A stretch of DNA of 64,000 nt, from the NCBI GenBank assembly GCA_023238725.1, contig CM041547.1:25332928-25396927 (forward strand), given 5' to 3'. A program made the translations under genes and the position numbers. This document shows positions 13,369 through 26,637 of the stretch, in pieces (position 1 is the stretch's first letter; every line of letters begins with the position of its first letter). The notes beneath the pieces were generated by a model. The model was not told the DNA's origin and made no database searches. It saw only the letters and a program-made list of their open reading frames with translations. Source of the DNA: Scortum barcoo (taxonomy: Eukaryota; Chordata; Actinopteri; Centrarchiformes; Terapontidae).

Positions 13369-13399
<31 letters not shown>
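13288..13399 (+). repeat. (AT)n then (GT)n compound microsatellite
   Basis: A perfect TA run to about 13354, then GT units with a short TA interruption. The AT part is self-complementary. Frames translated through it (IYIYIY, HTHTHT) are artefacts. Confidence 0.95.
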
Positions 13400-16300
13400 A
13401 CATCTTTTTATCTAAGGCAACTGCACCAGAAGAACTATTTGAGCTGATACTTGTCAACACGAAAAGTAATTGTACTAAATATGCATGATAGTATGAATTG
13501 TACATGGAACAGTTCAAAAGGCAGAAATATTATAATTGGTGGAGTTAAAGGGGTACTTGACTTGTAGCAAATAAGCAGGCCAGAATAGCAATTCAATAAA
13601 TGTGGATGTGGATCAAGGTCCAAAAGATCCTACAGTTCCCAAGATGCAATTGGGTAGTATCTTTCATTTGCGCCCTCCTGTCTGGTAAACGCACAGTGTT
13701 TGAACTTCACATTCTCACTTTGTAACAAAGCCTATCTTTATAGAACTGTTTCACTGGCTGTAGCTGTATTCCTGAAGACAAGTACACTGATCTTCATGTG
13801 TGGAGTGGAGTGCTCCAATATGTCTCTTTTGATGGAGTAAAATTAAAGGAAACAAAATATGAAAACCAGAGTGAAAAGGCAAGAAAAGAAGGCAACATAC
13901 CTTCTTAGTCCAATTGATACAGACACATATGGCACATAGAGCTATCATCCCACAAGTCATTTGATTTGTTCAAACTAAGCCTATAGATATTAAGCAAAGA
14001 TAGCATGATTAAGTCAACCAATGAGATTACTCTTAACTCCAGAACACTTCTGTTTTTAAAAAGTCTAAAATTTTCTTATTGATTCTCTTCTAAGCCAAAG
14101 CAAGAAGCTTTGTATAGCCAGTGTTCACAGTGTAGCAGCATATCTGTTAGATGTGCTGTGGAGGTGATTTGTTGTACATACCTCCACTCAGTCAGACTTT
14201 AGTGACACAACGCAGGGGGAGAGACTGAGGAGGATAGCCTGAGGATGGGATGAATACACCAGTGTTAGAATGGAACGGGAAGACATGAGGAAGGAGGGGA
14301 AGGAAAAAGAAATGAGGAAGGAACAAAGGTAATTGTAAAAAGAGGAGGGAAAGAGGAAGTACTAGCAGAGGGGAGAGAATGGAATGGAATGAGTTAACTG
14401 TTTGTTCACACTACAAGTGTCTTTCTATCGTTTCTTTTTCTTTCTTCTCTTTTCTTTCTTTCTATTCTTTCTATTTTCTTTCTTCCATCCCAGGAAATAA
14501 CAAAATGACTGTTCAATACTCAGAAATAATTGCTAAATCAACATACCAGTAAGTACCTGAAGTTTTAATGGAATGGAAATTTTAATGTAAAATTACTGAA
14601 ATAAATCAATGATTTGGCATATTTTCCTAACGATGTACTGCACATAATAATAAGGATAATCTTATGTCAAACTTACAATGAAAAAACTACTCAAAAAGTG
14701 CAAATAAAGTAATACAACATTAAAAAATAAAACTGACACAGGTACCATCAATACAGTAGGCTGTGAATAAATTATGTAGGCCGAATTCACTGGATTACAT
14801 TTGTCTTAAATTTCAACTGTGCCTGGACTGAACATTATCAGATGTAAAGGACCCATCAGCACCACTTTCTCATTTATATTTACATCAATAATTTGAGATC
14901 TAATAACTGTATGTGGCACATTGAACTTTAATTTGTTAAGTGATAAAGGGTGCCACAAATTATTTTTTTACTGTCAACAAATCCAGTGAAGAGACCAAAA
15001 CCAACAATGTGTTGTCTGTCTCATGATACTTTGTCTTTGGCTCACATGCCCAAGCCCATTTATTCCTACTGGAGATGTAAATATTTTAAACATACACTTG
15101 CAATATGTAATTCAAGGTTCAGTCTAGTGTAACTGGAGGAATGATGTAATGAGCAGTCCACACTGGATATATGCCATGAAATTACCGATGACTGAATTAC
15201 CAACTTTAGGTTTCTAGTGCCACCAAAAGGTCAGAGATTTGAGTAATTCAATGTCAAATTCAAAGTCTCTCAATAGCTACAACATGGATTAATTCTTTTT
15301 TTACCGGGTCTCATAGTTCCCAGACTTATTCTATAATAACTTAGTGACCCTGAAATGTCTTCAGAGGAATTGCCATGAATCTTCAGATATTCATACCCCC
15401 CTAAGTATGAGCTGTGGTAACTCTGGTGTTCCTCTGACTTTTGATATACCACCATCATCAAGGAAAATGTTTTTCCAGTCTGATGGATTAATGACCAAAT
15501 ACCCACGCAACTAATAGCATTTCCATCACGCTTGCTCACTAAGTATTCAGTGCTAAATGGCAACGGTTAGCTAGATAGCAGCAATGACAATGATTACCTC
15601 CTGAATATCAACATGCTTACAACTTTTAATTGTGAACATGGCATTTTGCTCAAAAACCTACTGTGCCTAAGTATAGCCTCACAGAGTAATATCCTACAAC
15701 AGCTTGTCACTGTAGTCTGTAGTAAACATTACACAGTTGAGAGGAAATTGTGGATTTTTTTGAGGGCTAGTTTCAGCAGCAGATTAATCAAAATGGTGCT
15801 CTAGTGAGCATGTCTGGGTGCAGGACGATGTGTGATTGAGTCCAAAAACACGTAAACTACAGTGTGTGTGTGTGTGTGAACATGTCACTTAGTTCAACAG
15901 CTTGGCTCACTGACCAGTTGAAATCTATGGCAAAGAGGACCGCAATGTGTTAGGCTTTGTCATTTGCTTAGTCATAATTGCTTTGGGTCTGCACAGGGGA
16001 TTTGTTGACATAAAAAAATATAGAATATTGCCACTTGCTCTTTAAATTCATTTTTATTTAGACTATCTGGATGCCTGCTGATAGAAACAACAATATAAAC
16101 CACATAAAGTCTCTCTGCGTCACTTACTCTAACTGCCATCATCTTCTCATATTGACAGCCTAATGGTTACTAGCGGTATGAACACATTAAAGAGTTAAAT
16201 TAAGCTTAATATTGTCATGACTGCCAGATACACTTGCTTACGTCTGACTGATTGTTTGGAATACCCTCCAGGGAGGGAAAATTAGAGGAATACGTGAAAA

Positions 16301-18117
16301 TGGACTATGATAAAAGGATGGTAGTGGAAAGAGGAGTGCATGGAGACCACAGAAGGAGGTGAAAAGGGGAGAGTGGAAAAAAGAATGGGGAAGGCTAGGG
16401 GGTACACAAAAGTGAACAACCAGAGCAAATATTATCCCAACCGGAAATCTACATGCAAAACATATATCAACATGTGTTTCAGCTTATAGCAAAATGCATA
16501 AGCTTTTTTTTTTTTAGCTGTTTAATAAGTAACAAAGTTTTTCTATTTTTTTCCAAAGTATGGTTGTATACACCTAATTTTATCATTTGAAATCACATGT
16601 GGATTTGAGATCAAGAAATAATATTTGCATTAAATACAGACACAAATGCAAAATGACATTACCAACACAAAAAGTGCATAGTTAGATCCATATAATGTGT
16701 ATGTATGTAACAAGTGGTGCATTCACAACTGATGTAAGAGGAGGATAGAAAGACAAAGAGGAACACACAAACACACACACAGGAATAAAACATAGGAAAG
16801 ACAAGAAATACATACAGAGAGTTTCATTGATATGTCATGAATTCAAAGACATTCATTAAATATAAATAAACAGTGTAAAAACAAAGATGAATACACAAAG
16901 CATGAAAATCAATATGGTTATAAGGAGAGAGATGCACGTGCAACACATTTATATGGATGAATCAGAAAGTAACCTGAACAGGTAATACTTCAGTAATATA
17001 AATGATCTAATTATGAATGTTTACCCAAACAATGTTGATTCTTGGGGTAATATTTCACTGAATGAAAATTATAGCAAAGTTATGATTACTGAGAGGTGCA
17101 GGGAAGGACAGAAAATGAATAAATACAATAGTATAATACAATAGCATGCTAAAGTTTTATCCAGTGGCTTAAGACAGAATCATTAATGAGAGAACAAGAC
17201 TCCAGCGGCCGAGAGAGCTCAAAACTAGTAAGACCATTAACAACAAATATCAAATATCCAAAACACAAGCATATGAAAAAATCTTCATCACTATGATGCA
17301 TATGATTAGCACCCATCACTCGCCAAATGCAAGTAAAAATCAATGTCAATGAAAAAAGTAAATGTAAGCTTACTTCACTACAAACTCACATCACTGCAAC
17401 ACGCAAGTTAACATGACCACGGTTCATTTTGCATTAACGCTGCACACCGGCGGTGGCATGCATAATTGTATCAACTTAATCGACTGTCGACTCTACAGTT
17501 ATGCTTACTTTAGCTACCTACAAGGCTCAGTACTGGAGAGATTTTGTGCAAACTGCAAAGGAAGTCTGCAGGTAAGTGGTGGCACATTGATGGAGTAGAT
17601 CAACCTAAAAGAAAAAACGAAGAGCACAGTGGAAGTACGATTAAAAGAAACTACCAAGAAGCGGAGCTTCACTGCATCAGAATTTGGAAACTACAATGAA
17701 ATTTAAGTCATAGCTGGTTGTGCAGATGATAAGCAAACTATAATATTGAGTAATGTGTGTTTATGTGTGTGTTTGTAAGATGATATAATATCAATTAACA
17801 CAAAAAGTAAAAGTTGGGTCTCCCTACAGCAATGTCTAGTGTTTTGTAGTGTGTGACCTAATGTAAGGTTACATGTTCCCTGTGGCCTAAGCCTTAAAAA
17901 AATCATACTTTCAGCCATTGTTTAAATGCCATAACAGCCGTCTTTCTAAAACCTTAACCTTACCATCATTGCCATGCCCAGATAGAAAGAAAGAAATGAA
18001 AGATTAACATGACCATTAAAAATGTTGTTCAATTCGGATAATCAGTGGTGTGGAGTGATTAATGTGCCTTTTAAGCATTAAAGTGCAAAAAATGTTTTTG
18101 TTTTGTAGAGAGTATTA

Positions 18118-18820
18118 TTAATATTTCAGCACTTTTAAGGAGCTTAGGATGCTCAAAAACTCACAAGATTTGGCACACATGTCAGAAGTAGCAAAAACAG
18201 CAATCTGATGTGGGACTTTCCCAAGGGGGGCAATTTGGCAGGCACATATATCATCTCCAGACATACAAAAAAGCAATTTAGTGTCATGCTCTAAACCCAT
18301 GGAAATGGATGACATGACAGCTCCCTATAACTGGAGCCAAAACATCTCCATTGCCCTCTGGTGGCTTGCTGCACTACAGGTCATGTACCCCACCCACCTC
18401 CATGTAAGCAGATGGGACATGGGACAAACTGCTGACAACTTGAGGAACTTTCCAATGGGTTAAAATGGGGTGAAGCTGAGCTGAATTTCACAATCGATAA
18501 GAGTCCTAGCCTGAAAGACATATAAAATATTGAATTATATTCATAGTGCTACCTACTGGTGACAGGACCTTGTCAGTTGACTAGATATACCTCAAATTAA
18601 GGCAGTAAATTACACCTCACACCTTGATAATGCCTTATGGTGAAGATTGAGAGTTTTCATCAAATGACATTGTCCTGGCTGTGTGGCAAATTTTATGTTT
18701 GGACACAGACAAATAAATTGTTACAACTGGTCTCCAAAGGGACCAGTCATTTCCAGAGTTCGCATGCTTAATGAGAGTCCTGGCTTAAAGAAATCTTGAA
18801 TTTTGAATGATGGTCTGGCT
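18118..18820. repeat. degenerate dispersed repeat (family D)
   Basis: Non-coding sequence with repeat-like blocks such as 'tcacaagatttggcacacat', 'attgccctctggtggcttgc' and 'agatgggacatgggacaaac'. These resemble a repeat common in percomorph genomes (from memory). A short phrase, 'agagtcctagcctgaaagac', recurs in altered form about 270 bases on, near 18774, suggesting internal repetition. The outer limits are uncertain. Confidence 0.4.
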
Positions 18821-19474
18821 ATATGAAATGATTGATTCTTAACCAGACCCACCTCAAATTTGGTCAGAAAGTCAATAATGACATCATATTGTTGCTTTTT
18901 TTGCAGCTAATAAAATGCAACAATTTCAAATTATGCTTTACAGCGGCAGACCACAGGCTCTCCAACAATAAAAGACTTCATGGTTACATTTGCTTGCAGT
19001 TCCACAACCACATCGAATGACAAATATTAAAAAAATGGTTAAATGAATGTGAAATATGTCCCATATCCCCCAAAAGACCTATATGAATTGTAAAGTACAG
19101 CAAAAATGTTAAACACACAGTTCTGAGCCAGCTCCACATTCACACAGGAACAATGACAAGGTTGTTTGTCACTACGTCAGTTACTGGTTTACATTTTTGG
19201 CTTGTGGTCATCTCGGTAATATTATAGGATTGTAGGACATCTAACCCGTATTATTTAGATATTATAGGGTCAATGGAAAGCAGCTGTTGTCACATCCCTC
19301 AGCATGGAAATAATCTTTTGTGTTATTTAGCAGGCTGCTGATTCATGTTAGGTAACTAGTGAGTAAGTAGCTCGTGAGACAACTAGATTCATGCTAGATG
19401 ACAGCAGAAATTAGCTCAAAGTTTGTTCGACTCTTTCCACATTCTGCATTCTCCATATTAATCATAGTGTATGT

Positions 19475-19745
19475 ATATCTGTGAAGATTCTCAGTCATTG
19501 AGGTCACGGTAATTCCTAAGAGTTTGAAGAAAGTCAACTGGACTTGCTTGAAGACATTTTACCTTTCATCCTAAAGGCTTCTACAGTTCTGACTGACTGG
19601 TAGGGAATCCTAGTGGGGTTGTTGACCTCTAAGGGTCATTAGGGTCATATGTGGATCGTTAAACAAAGGAGATGGCGTATGACACCAATTATCAGCCACT
19701 GGCAATGCAGTCCTGAGACCCCTTGTATTCATTCAAAGAGGAATT
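19475..19745. repeat. dispersed repeat family C
   Basis: It contains 'tgaagattctcagtcattga', 'caactggacttgcttgaaga', 'ttctacagttctgactgact' and 'aaggagatggcgtatgacac'. This matches, from memory, a palindromic repeat widespread in teleosts whose units are often mistaken for coding sequence. The class was not assigned. Confidence 0.5.
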
Positions 19746-20067
19746 ATGGAATTATTATGTGATCTCTTGCAGCGCCCATTAAAAACAAGCCTGTAGAATG
19801 GCAAAACTGGCACAAGAAAGAGGACTAACATCATTCCACAGCAACCAGCTGCCTATATATGCAGACATTTTGTGTTGAATCATCTAGCATGATCAGCCTT
19901 GTTAAACACGTTGGCATCATTGAGATTAATTGGCCTGATTAATCAGTCGATCACTACTTTGTGTGAATGCGACACAAACAAACTGAAATGTGGTGGAAAA
20001 GAGAGCATAGGCTACATAAGGTGCTATGAAAGTATATGTTGGCAGTAGAATACAAAAGAGACAGAGT

Positions 20068-20089
20068 GGGGTGGGGGGGGGGGGGTGGG
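20068..20089 (+). repeat. G-rich run
   Basis: Runs of 4, 13 and 3 G separated by single T residues. It is capable of G-quadruplex formation (inference from composition). Confidence 0.8.
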
Positions 20090-20698
20090 CATCCGACTTT
20101 CCACTTTTGTATAGTGCAGAATTTTTTTACTTCACTGAGACTCTAAGACTCAAGGCTCAGTTCAAGCCAATGGTATCCATCTGTCAATGAAGAAAATCAG
20201 TACATTTTCTTCTGAGAACAAGCAGAAGGACGGGGAGAAAATGTATGATGTAATGTGTGGTCTTAAACTTTGGTGCTTTATCAAACAAGTTCTCCTCTAT
20301 TACTGACAATTCATATGCTTAGACTTGCTTCAGTAATCACATCTTCTTTCCTTATATCCATACTGTAAAGTGTTTGGCATTTTCCTTTGTCTTTTTGGTT
20401 CAGATTATGTCCTCGTAGTCAACTGTGAAATGTAGCCCACTTTATTGACATAAATCAATAACGCAATCAAACACAAAGCCTTAACCCAAAATGCTTTGCT
20501 GCATCAAGTCCCAGCATTCCCCCGCTCACTGTTTCCGTAGCAACAGTGGGGAGATAAGGAGAAAGTGAGACAGTGAAAAGAAAAAAAAGTAAGGATGGGA
20601 AAGTTAGAATGATAAAAAAAGACATACATTACAACTAAATAACTATTTCATTGTGGTAAAGAAACAGTTGAAAACATATCAGCACAAAAAGTACAAAC

Positions 20699-20818
<120 letters not shown>

Positions 20819-22001
20819 AGTAAAGACAGTAAGAGCAAGAAAGGTCTACTCAGTTGTTTGGTCTCCTGTAATTTGTGACCTTGAGCCAGGATCATCAATA
20901 GGTCAAAGCATTGCTTTAAAAACATAATACCATGTACAAGCTGCAAACCACAGGAATCCCTTTGGCGGGGGCGAAGCAAAGGTGGACGTGGAAGATTTTT
21001 GCTACAGTGCTCTCATTTTTATCCATCTTATCTAATTCTTTTTTAACCAAAACTAGTAGCTTGCGCCCCTGCCCTATTGCTTGCTCATACAAAGGAACAA
21101 GAGCCAGGAAAAAAGCAGAAAAAGAGCAACAGAAGTTGCACAGAAGGGAAAAAGAGCCTTATAATGCAATGCTGCCCTTTCAGGATGCCTCCAAAATGCT
21201 CAAGTCTTTCGTTCTTCCCACCAATCTCAACCACAGATCTAATCGTTTTGGACTGCAGTGACAGCAGTAAAATAAAGATCTGTTATTGATCCTGTCAAAG
21301 TACAGTAAAATCTATGATAATGACAGCGAGAGGGAGGGAGGAAGGAAAGAGGGGTGTGATAGAGGGATTTTTTAAGCAATAGTTTGGCGACCATTTTACA
21401 ATGTGTGTCACTGTGAATACTTGAGGTGTGCTTGATTTCTCTTACCAAGAAACTTGAACTGTGCAAATGTGAAAAGATGACTTAAGAATAAATCAGTAAA
21501 GCACTGATATTTTTCTAGAGTTTATCAGATAATATTTTTTTTTCCAGATGAAGCAATGTGAAGCTTTTAGTGTGCAGAGTGAGGAAGCTAAGAGGCCTTC
21601 ACAGCACAGCAAACAGTGCCACCATTATGCTAGTCACCACAGTCCTTCGAAGTTGTTCTAATACTTACCTGAGTGTGTATCTTTTTGGGATTGGATTTTC
21701 TCCCTTTTCTTATTTCTCCATGCCTGCTTATCTATCTGCTGGTCTGTCAAAGAACCTTCCAGATATTGTGTGTTATGTACATGAAATAAAAATGCTGGCT
21801 GTTATGTTAGCTAACATAGACCTTCGAAGCACTACAGCAGTCAGTGTTCCAGCCCAGCCTGACAGAGAGTCAGACATGACTCAGATAAAAAAGGCACTGT
21901 TTTCATTTGAAAGTGCAGTGAGAACTTTAAAACCTTTTTGTAAATTAAAGATCCAATCAGCCAAAGCCCATGATGCAATGGTTGGAACCAAGTGTGCTGT
22001 C

Positions 22002-22022
22002 AAAAAAAAAAAAAAAAAAAAA
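22002..22022 (+). repeat. poly-A run (21 A)
   Basis: A homopolymer of 21 A. No retrocopy or SINE body was recognised upstream of it. Confidence 0.8.
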
Positions 22023-22898
22023 CAGAACTCTCTGTGGGTTGTGCTGTAAAAACTGACCTGAGCTCAGTTCCAGAGGAGAGGACAGAGGAAACCTACCAAC
22101 CAACCAATCAGCAATCAGCTCTCACTGGCCTGGTGGGGCAACGAGCCAACCAGTACACACCAGCCACTTTCACTCTGGCACAATCCCAAAGCAAACACAG
22201 TCCCCACTCCTTTATTTTAATTTTTGTTATACTTTTGTTACTTCTTTGGTTCAAAGTTGATTTTCGTACTGATTCCCAATAGTATAATATCTGATTGACC
22301 TTAATGGGACAATAAGTCCTACCTACACTGTCGAATTAGCAAACTAAAGCAATTGTAAGTTTTGTCTGCATATAAGGCAAAGTATGGAGAGACCAGGCAC
22401 TAAAAGCATTTGCAAATTTCATTTGGTTTATTTGCTACTTTCGGGGGGAAAAGTGATGGTAAGCATATGGTTTGTAGCATCCCACTATCTGTAAGTACCA
22501 GAGTGAGAAGAGACTGGGTGAGAGGAGGAGAAGGAGGAGGAAGAGGAGGAGCAGGAGGAGGGGAAGACAGCTAGACACGAAATACAGACACACACATAAA
22601 AGGACAGACAAAAAGACAGAAAAAACAAAGAAAAAATAGAGAAACAGACAGACAAACAGACAGATGGATAGTGTAACACAGACCAACAAGAGCCAACGTA
22701 CAAACGCATGACCTGTCACAACCTGGGGAAGGAGACAGTAACACAACAACAACAGCAACAGCACGCATCAGACATGGACCCACACTGAACTTTCAACTTT
22801 CAACCCCTTCTCACCCCATGAGCTGTTGTCCCTGTTGTATACAACATACTGTCCAATAGGTGTAAAAAGGCAAGGCATATCTCTCTTGCTCACACCTG

Positions 22899-22899
<1 letters not shown>

Positions 22900-22935
<36 letters not shown>

Positions 22936-22969
22936 TAGGCTAATAAACATACATACATACATACATACA
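22900..22969 (+). repeat. (CA)n and (CATA)n microsatellites
   Basis: A CA run of about 34 bases, then a short spacer and about five CATA units. Confidence 0.9.
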
Positions 22970-23324
22970 ATACATAATACATAGAGGCATGCATTTAGTT
23001 ACACAGCCATGCTCACAGACTCGCACTGTGTGTGTTTTATTAAGTGATGCAAGGCTATGTTTGTGTGTGTGTGTGTGCAACTGTGAATGCAAATTTTTTT
23101 AAGGTCTCCTTTGCATTATGTCAGCTAACACTGATATCGGCCTCTCAATATACAATTAAACTTACTTATCATACAAAAAATAAACCACAGTATATTGTGG
23201 CGTTACACAGAATATGATGTGTAACTATGGCATTGTATTTGTTTCGCAGTTCTGAGCATTAGAGGGGTAATGAACACAGAAATGCAATTTTGCAAGCACA
23301 TAATTGATATTTTATCGAGAAATG

Positions 23325-23478
23325 TGTCACATATGGCTGTACGTGGGGTTGGTTTAGGGCCATGACGCTAGAGTGACACGTCAGAGCACGGGAAGCCCGG
23401 GTCAAGGGGTATGAGAAAAAGTGAAAATAAAAAAGTGTTGTGAGCATAGTCGTTGTCCGCGTGTGCTTGGACATAACA
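23325..23478 (+). repeat. 5' LTR
   Basis: 154 bp, TG...CA ends. It carries an AATAAA near the 3' part. It differs from the 3' LTR by one clear substitution and three small length changes of 2, 1 and 5 bases. Confidence 0.92.
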
Positions 23479-23490
23479 TTGGCGACAAGG

Positions 23491-24271
23491 ATGGAGCTCA
23501 TTCACCTCTGTCTTCGTTCCTCGCCCTGCCTGGGGAACCACCGATCCCGTGGCCCCGCTGGCACGAGTCGTTCGAGACGTATATCGCCGCTGTGGGCTGT
23601 CCGATGCTAACGACGCGAGGCTTCGAGCTATGCTGATCCACAGCCTGTGGAGCGAAGGACAACGGATCTTCCGCACTCTCGGACCCGCTACGTCATACGC
23701 AGACTGTGTCGCCTTACTGGCCGGACATTTCGCTGCTCCACAGAGTGTTATTGTCCGGCGGATCGTCTTTCGTCAACGCCGACAACGGCCGGGTGAGTCG
23801 GTCCACCATTACGCCGCCGACCTCCGGTGCTTGGCAAGCCTCTGTAAATTCGGCCGCTTGGAGGAGGAGATGATTCGGGACAAGCTAGCGGAGCACACGA
23901 TCGACACCAAACTGAGAGAGAAACTGTTTATGTCACCAGACGACCTGTCGCTGGTTAAGGCAGTAGAGTTAGCCTTTCAGCTCGAGTCCGCTGCTCTGCT
24001 GACATCACGACTAACAGCCCCTGACGCTGCTCCCTCACACTCCGCCCAGCTGGCACAGACGGTGACCCCGGTCCCCCAGCCCCGCCCTCGCTCACGACGA
24101 GCTCGAGGTGAACGTTGCGGGGTGACAGGGTGCCACAGCACGTCGGCCCTGTGGTAACTGTGGCTCTTCCTCCCGCCCAACACGCGCACCGACCTGCCCA
24201 GCCACGGGACAGAGATGTCAACGCTGTGGTAAACTGAACCACTTCTCCAGAGTGTGCCGCTCATGTGTGTG
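23491..24271 (+). pseudogene. gag-like remnant of the gypsy element
   Basis: An early block PGEPPIPWPRWHESFETYIAA reads in one frame. The capsid-like part continues in another frame from about 23595 (LSDANDARLRAMLIHSLWSE ... SVHHYAADLRCLASL). After a further shift near 24140, two cysteine clusters appear, ending in a CCHC zinc knuckle, C-Q-R-C-G-K-L-N-H-F-S-R-V-C, at about 24208-24249. This nucleocapsid knuckle binds RNA in related elements. At least two frameshifts make the copy non-functional as read. Confidence 0.8.
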
Positions 24272-26621
24272 ACCTCGCCCATCCCGCCCATCGAGCCCAA
24301 CCACCATTCACTCTGTGGGCTCCTGCGCCAAGCCATTTAAGTGGTGCACAGTGGAGGTGGACGGCGTGTGCCTGCCACTGCTATTGGACACTGCAGCCTC
24401 CAGGTCTCTGCTTAGTGAGTCCACAGTCCGACGGCTCTTTCCCCAACAGCTGATCAAGGCAGGTGCAGAGGAGCTGTACGGCTATGGACACACCAGGATC
24501 GGCATGGTAGGCACCTGCACCTTCTCTGTACGCTACGGCTACAGATTCCTGCCCGCGTTCACCTTCCAGGTGTCTCGCCACGGCGCAAACCTCCTGGGGT
24601 TTGACCTGTTCTGCGCTCTGGGCTTTTCCATCACGGACAACACAGGTACTGCCATACTTACAGTGACCACGCCCTGGCAGCAACGCTGGCCGTCACTCTT
24701 CACCGGCCTGGGCTGTCTCACCGCCTTCAACCACCAGCCGCTCATCGACTCCACCGTGTCCCCTGTCATCCAACCTCTGCGCCGCCTTCCCCTATCTCTA
24801 CGTGACGACGCATGTCACGACCGAGCTGCAGAAGCTGCTGGACGCTGGCATCATCGAGCGGGTCGATGCTTCGCCCTGGATCTCTAACCTGGTGGTGGCG
24901 ACCTCAGACAGGCAAACAAAGCAGTGATTCCTGACAAATACCCACTGCCTACGATGGAGGAGCTGTCCGCTAAATTCCACGGCTCGACAGACCTTCGCCA
25001 GGGCTACCTGCAGGTTCCCCTACATCCGGACAGCCGCAACCTCACTGCCTTTGTTTGTTTCTCACATGGGGGTTTTCCAATACACCCGTATGCCCTTTGG
25101 ACTCAGCTCTTGGCCCCCAGTTGCTTCCAGAAAATCATGGCCACCATCTTTGCTGGTATCCTGGGTGTAGTTGTGTACCTAGATGACATTGTGGTGCACA
25201 GGGGGACGGCTACAATACACGATCAGTGCCTTTCAAGGGTGCTTGATGTGCTCGCCCACCACAACCTCACACTGAACGGGGAGAAGTGTGTCTTTGCAGC
25301 GCCCGTCATCGAGTTTGTGGGGTTCCGCTTGTCCACCTCCGGCCTGAGCCCACTCCACTCAAACGTCGACGCCATCCTGCGCCTGCCTGAACCTTCCTGC
25401 CCCACGCAGCTGTCATCGTTCCTGGGGATGACCGCCTTCTATCTCTGCGCTTTCTTCCCCACTACTCGGAAACCACCGCACCGCTGCGCGCTCTCCTTAA
25501 GCTGGATGCACCCTGGTCGTGGACCCCTGCATGCTCTGCTGCAGTCTGCAGACTCAAAGCCCAGCTCACTTCCCCGCCTGTGTTTGCCCACTTCGACCTA
25601 CAGAACCCCACCTTTGTGACCTGCGACGCCTCCAACAGTGCGGTTGGTGCGGTCCTCTCCCAACTCCAGCAGGGGAGCGAACGCCCAGTGGCTTTTGCTT
25701 CGAGGTCTCTAACTCCAGCTGAGCAGAAGTACTCCGTGGGGGAGAGGGAAGCGCTGGCCTGTGTTTGGGCATGTGAAAGGTATGGCATATGTACCTGTAC
25801 GGGCGTCACTTCACGCTGCGGACGGACCACCAGGCCCTCACGGCCCTGCTAGCCACGACCGGATCAGGCCACAAGCCACTGCGCCTTTATCGGTGGTCAG
25901 AGAGGTTGCAGGCGTATAACTTCACTACGCAATTCACACCTGGCCGGGACAATGTTGTGGCAGACCTGCTCTCCAGAGCCACGCCTTGCTCCGCACTGGA
26001 GACCGCCCAAGACCCTCAAGAGCCGGAGCTGATTCTCATGCTGCACACTCCTCTTCAAGGAGCCGTATCCCTACAAGAGCTCGAAGCAGCATCTGCACAG
26101 GACCCTGTCCTCACCCAGCTCCGCACTTTCATTCGTGGGGGCTGGCCCACTAAAGTTCCGGAGGACCTGCAGCCCTTCTGTCGTGTCAAGGCTGAACTCT
26201 CTTGCTGGAACGATGTCTGTGTGGCGAGGGGGCTGTGCACAGTGATCCCCAGCGCCTTGAGGGCACGCGTCCTGACCATGGTGCATGAAGGTCACCTGGG
26301 CGTCGTTAAGGTTAAGCAACGCTGCAGGGGCCTGGTCTGGTGGCCAGGCATTGACAGGGACATAGAGACTATACGGCTTGCCTGTCCAGTGGTAAGACCG
26401 GCCCACCCCCGCCTCCGCCGTTGCAGCCCCTGCCGTGGCCGTCAGCACCGTGGTCCCACGTCCAGGTGGACATCTGCAGTGAACTCTATGGCGTCCCTCA
26501 GCACCAGCGCTTTCTCCTGGTGGCCTACGACCTCCACTCCAAGTGGCCCGAGGTGCTGCCCACCGGTTCTGTCACCACCAGGGTGGTCACCGACTTCCTC
26601 TCCTCCCTGTTTGCTTGCTAG
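24272..26621 (+). pseudogene. pol-like remnant: protease, RT, RNase H, partial integrase
   Basis: The protease has LLLDTAASRSLL, with DTAA at 24387-24398 in place of the usual DTGA or DSGA catalytic motif. Reverse transcriptase follows from about 24815: ELQKLLDAGIIERV, a short gap where part of finger/palm sequence is missing, LRQANKAVIPDKYPLP, and the YLDD box at 25176-25187. RNase H shows TCDASNSAVGAVL, a conserved E in GEREALACVWA, and LRTDHQAL. Integrase shows HEGHLGVVKVKQRC and WWPGIDRDIE, then in another frame the first core aspartate in HVQVDICS and YDLHSKWPEV. It stops at 26619-26621, and the remaining catalytic residues are absent. There are several frameshifts. Confidence 0.85.
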
Positions 26622-26637
26622 GGTGTGCCTGGGTAAA

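Larger units (their letters stand above)
7835..18117. other. kcnc3 intron (distal part), no gene recognised
   Basis: Part of the intron between alternative last exons A and B. It contains microsatellites, a family B repeat at 8805-8965 and a GGAT-tailed repeat end at 12511-12579. Open frames at 11636-12104, 13202-13517 (AT/GT repeat) and 15270-15563 show no family resemblance or splice context. I see no RNA gene. Confidence 0.5.

Noticed and set aside
21558..22049. 163-codon plus-strand open frame, the longest outside transposons and the channel
   Set aside because: It runs into a 21-A homopolymer, resembles no family, and lacks splice or promoter context and a compositional shift. It is probably chance.
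22435..22783. Hydrophobic, leucine/cysteine-rich minus-strand frames that look like membrane proteins
   Set aside because: They come from a purine-rich plus strand (GGAGGA, GACA) and are low-complexity artefacts.
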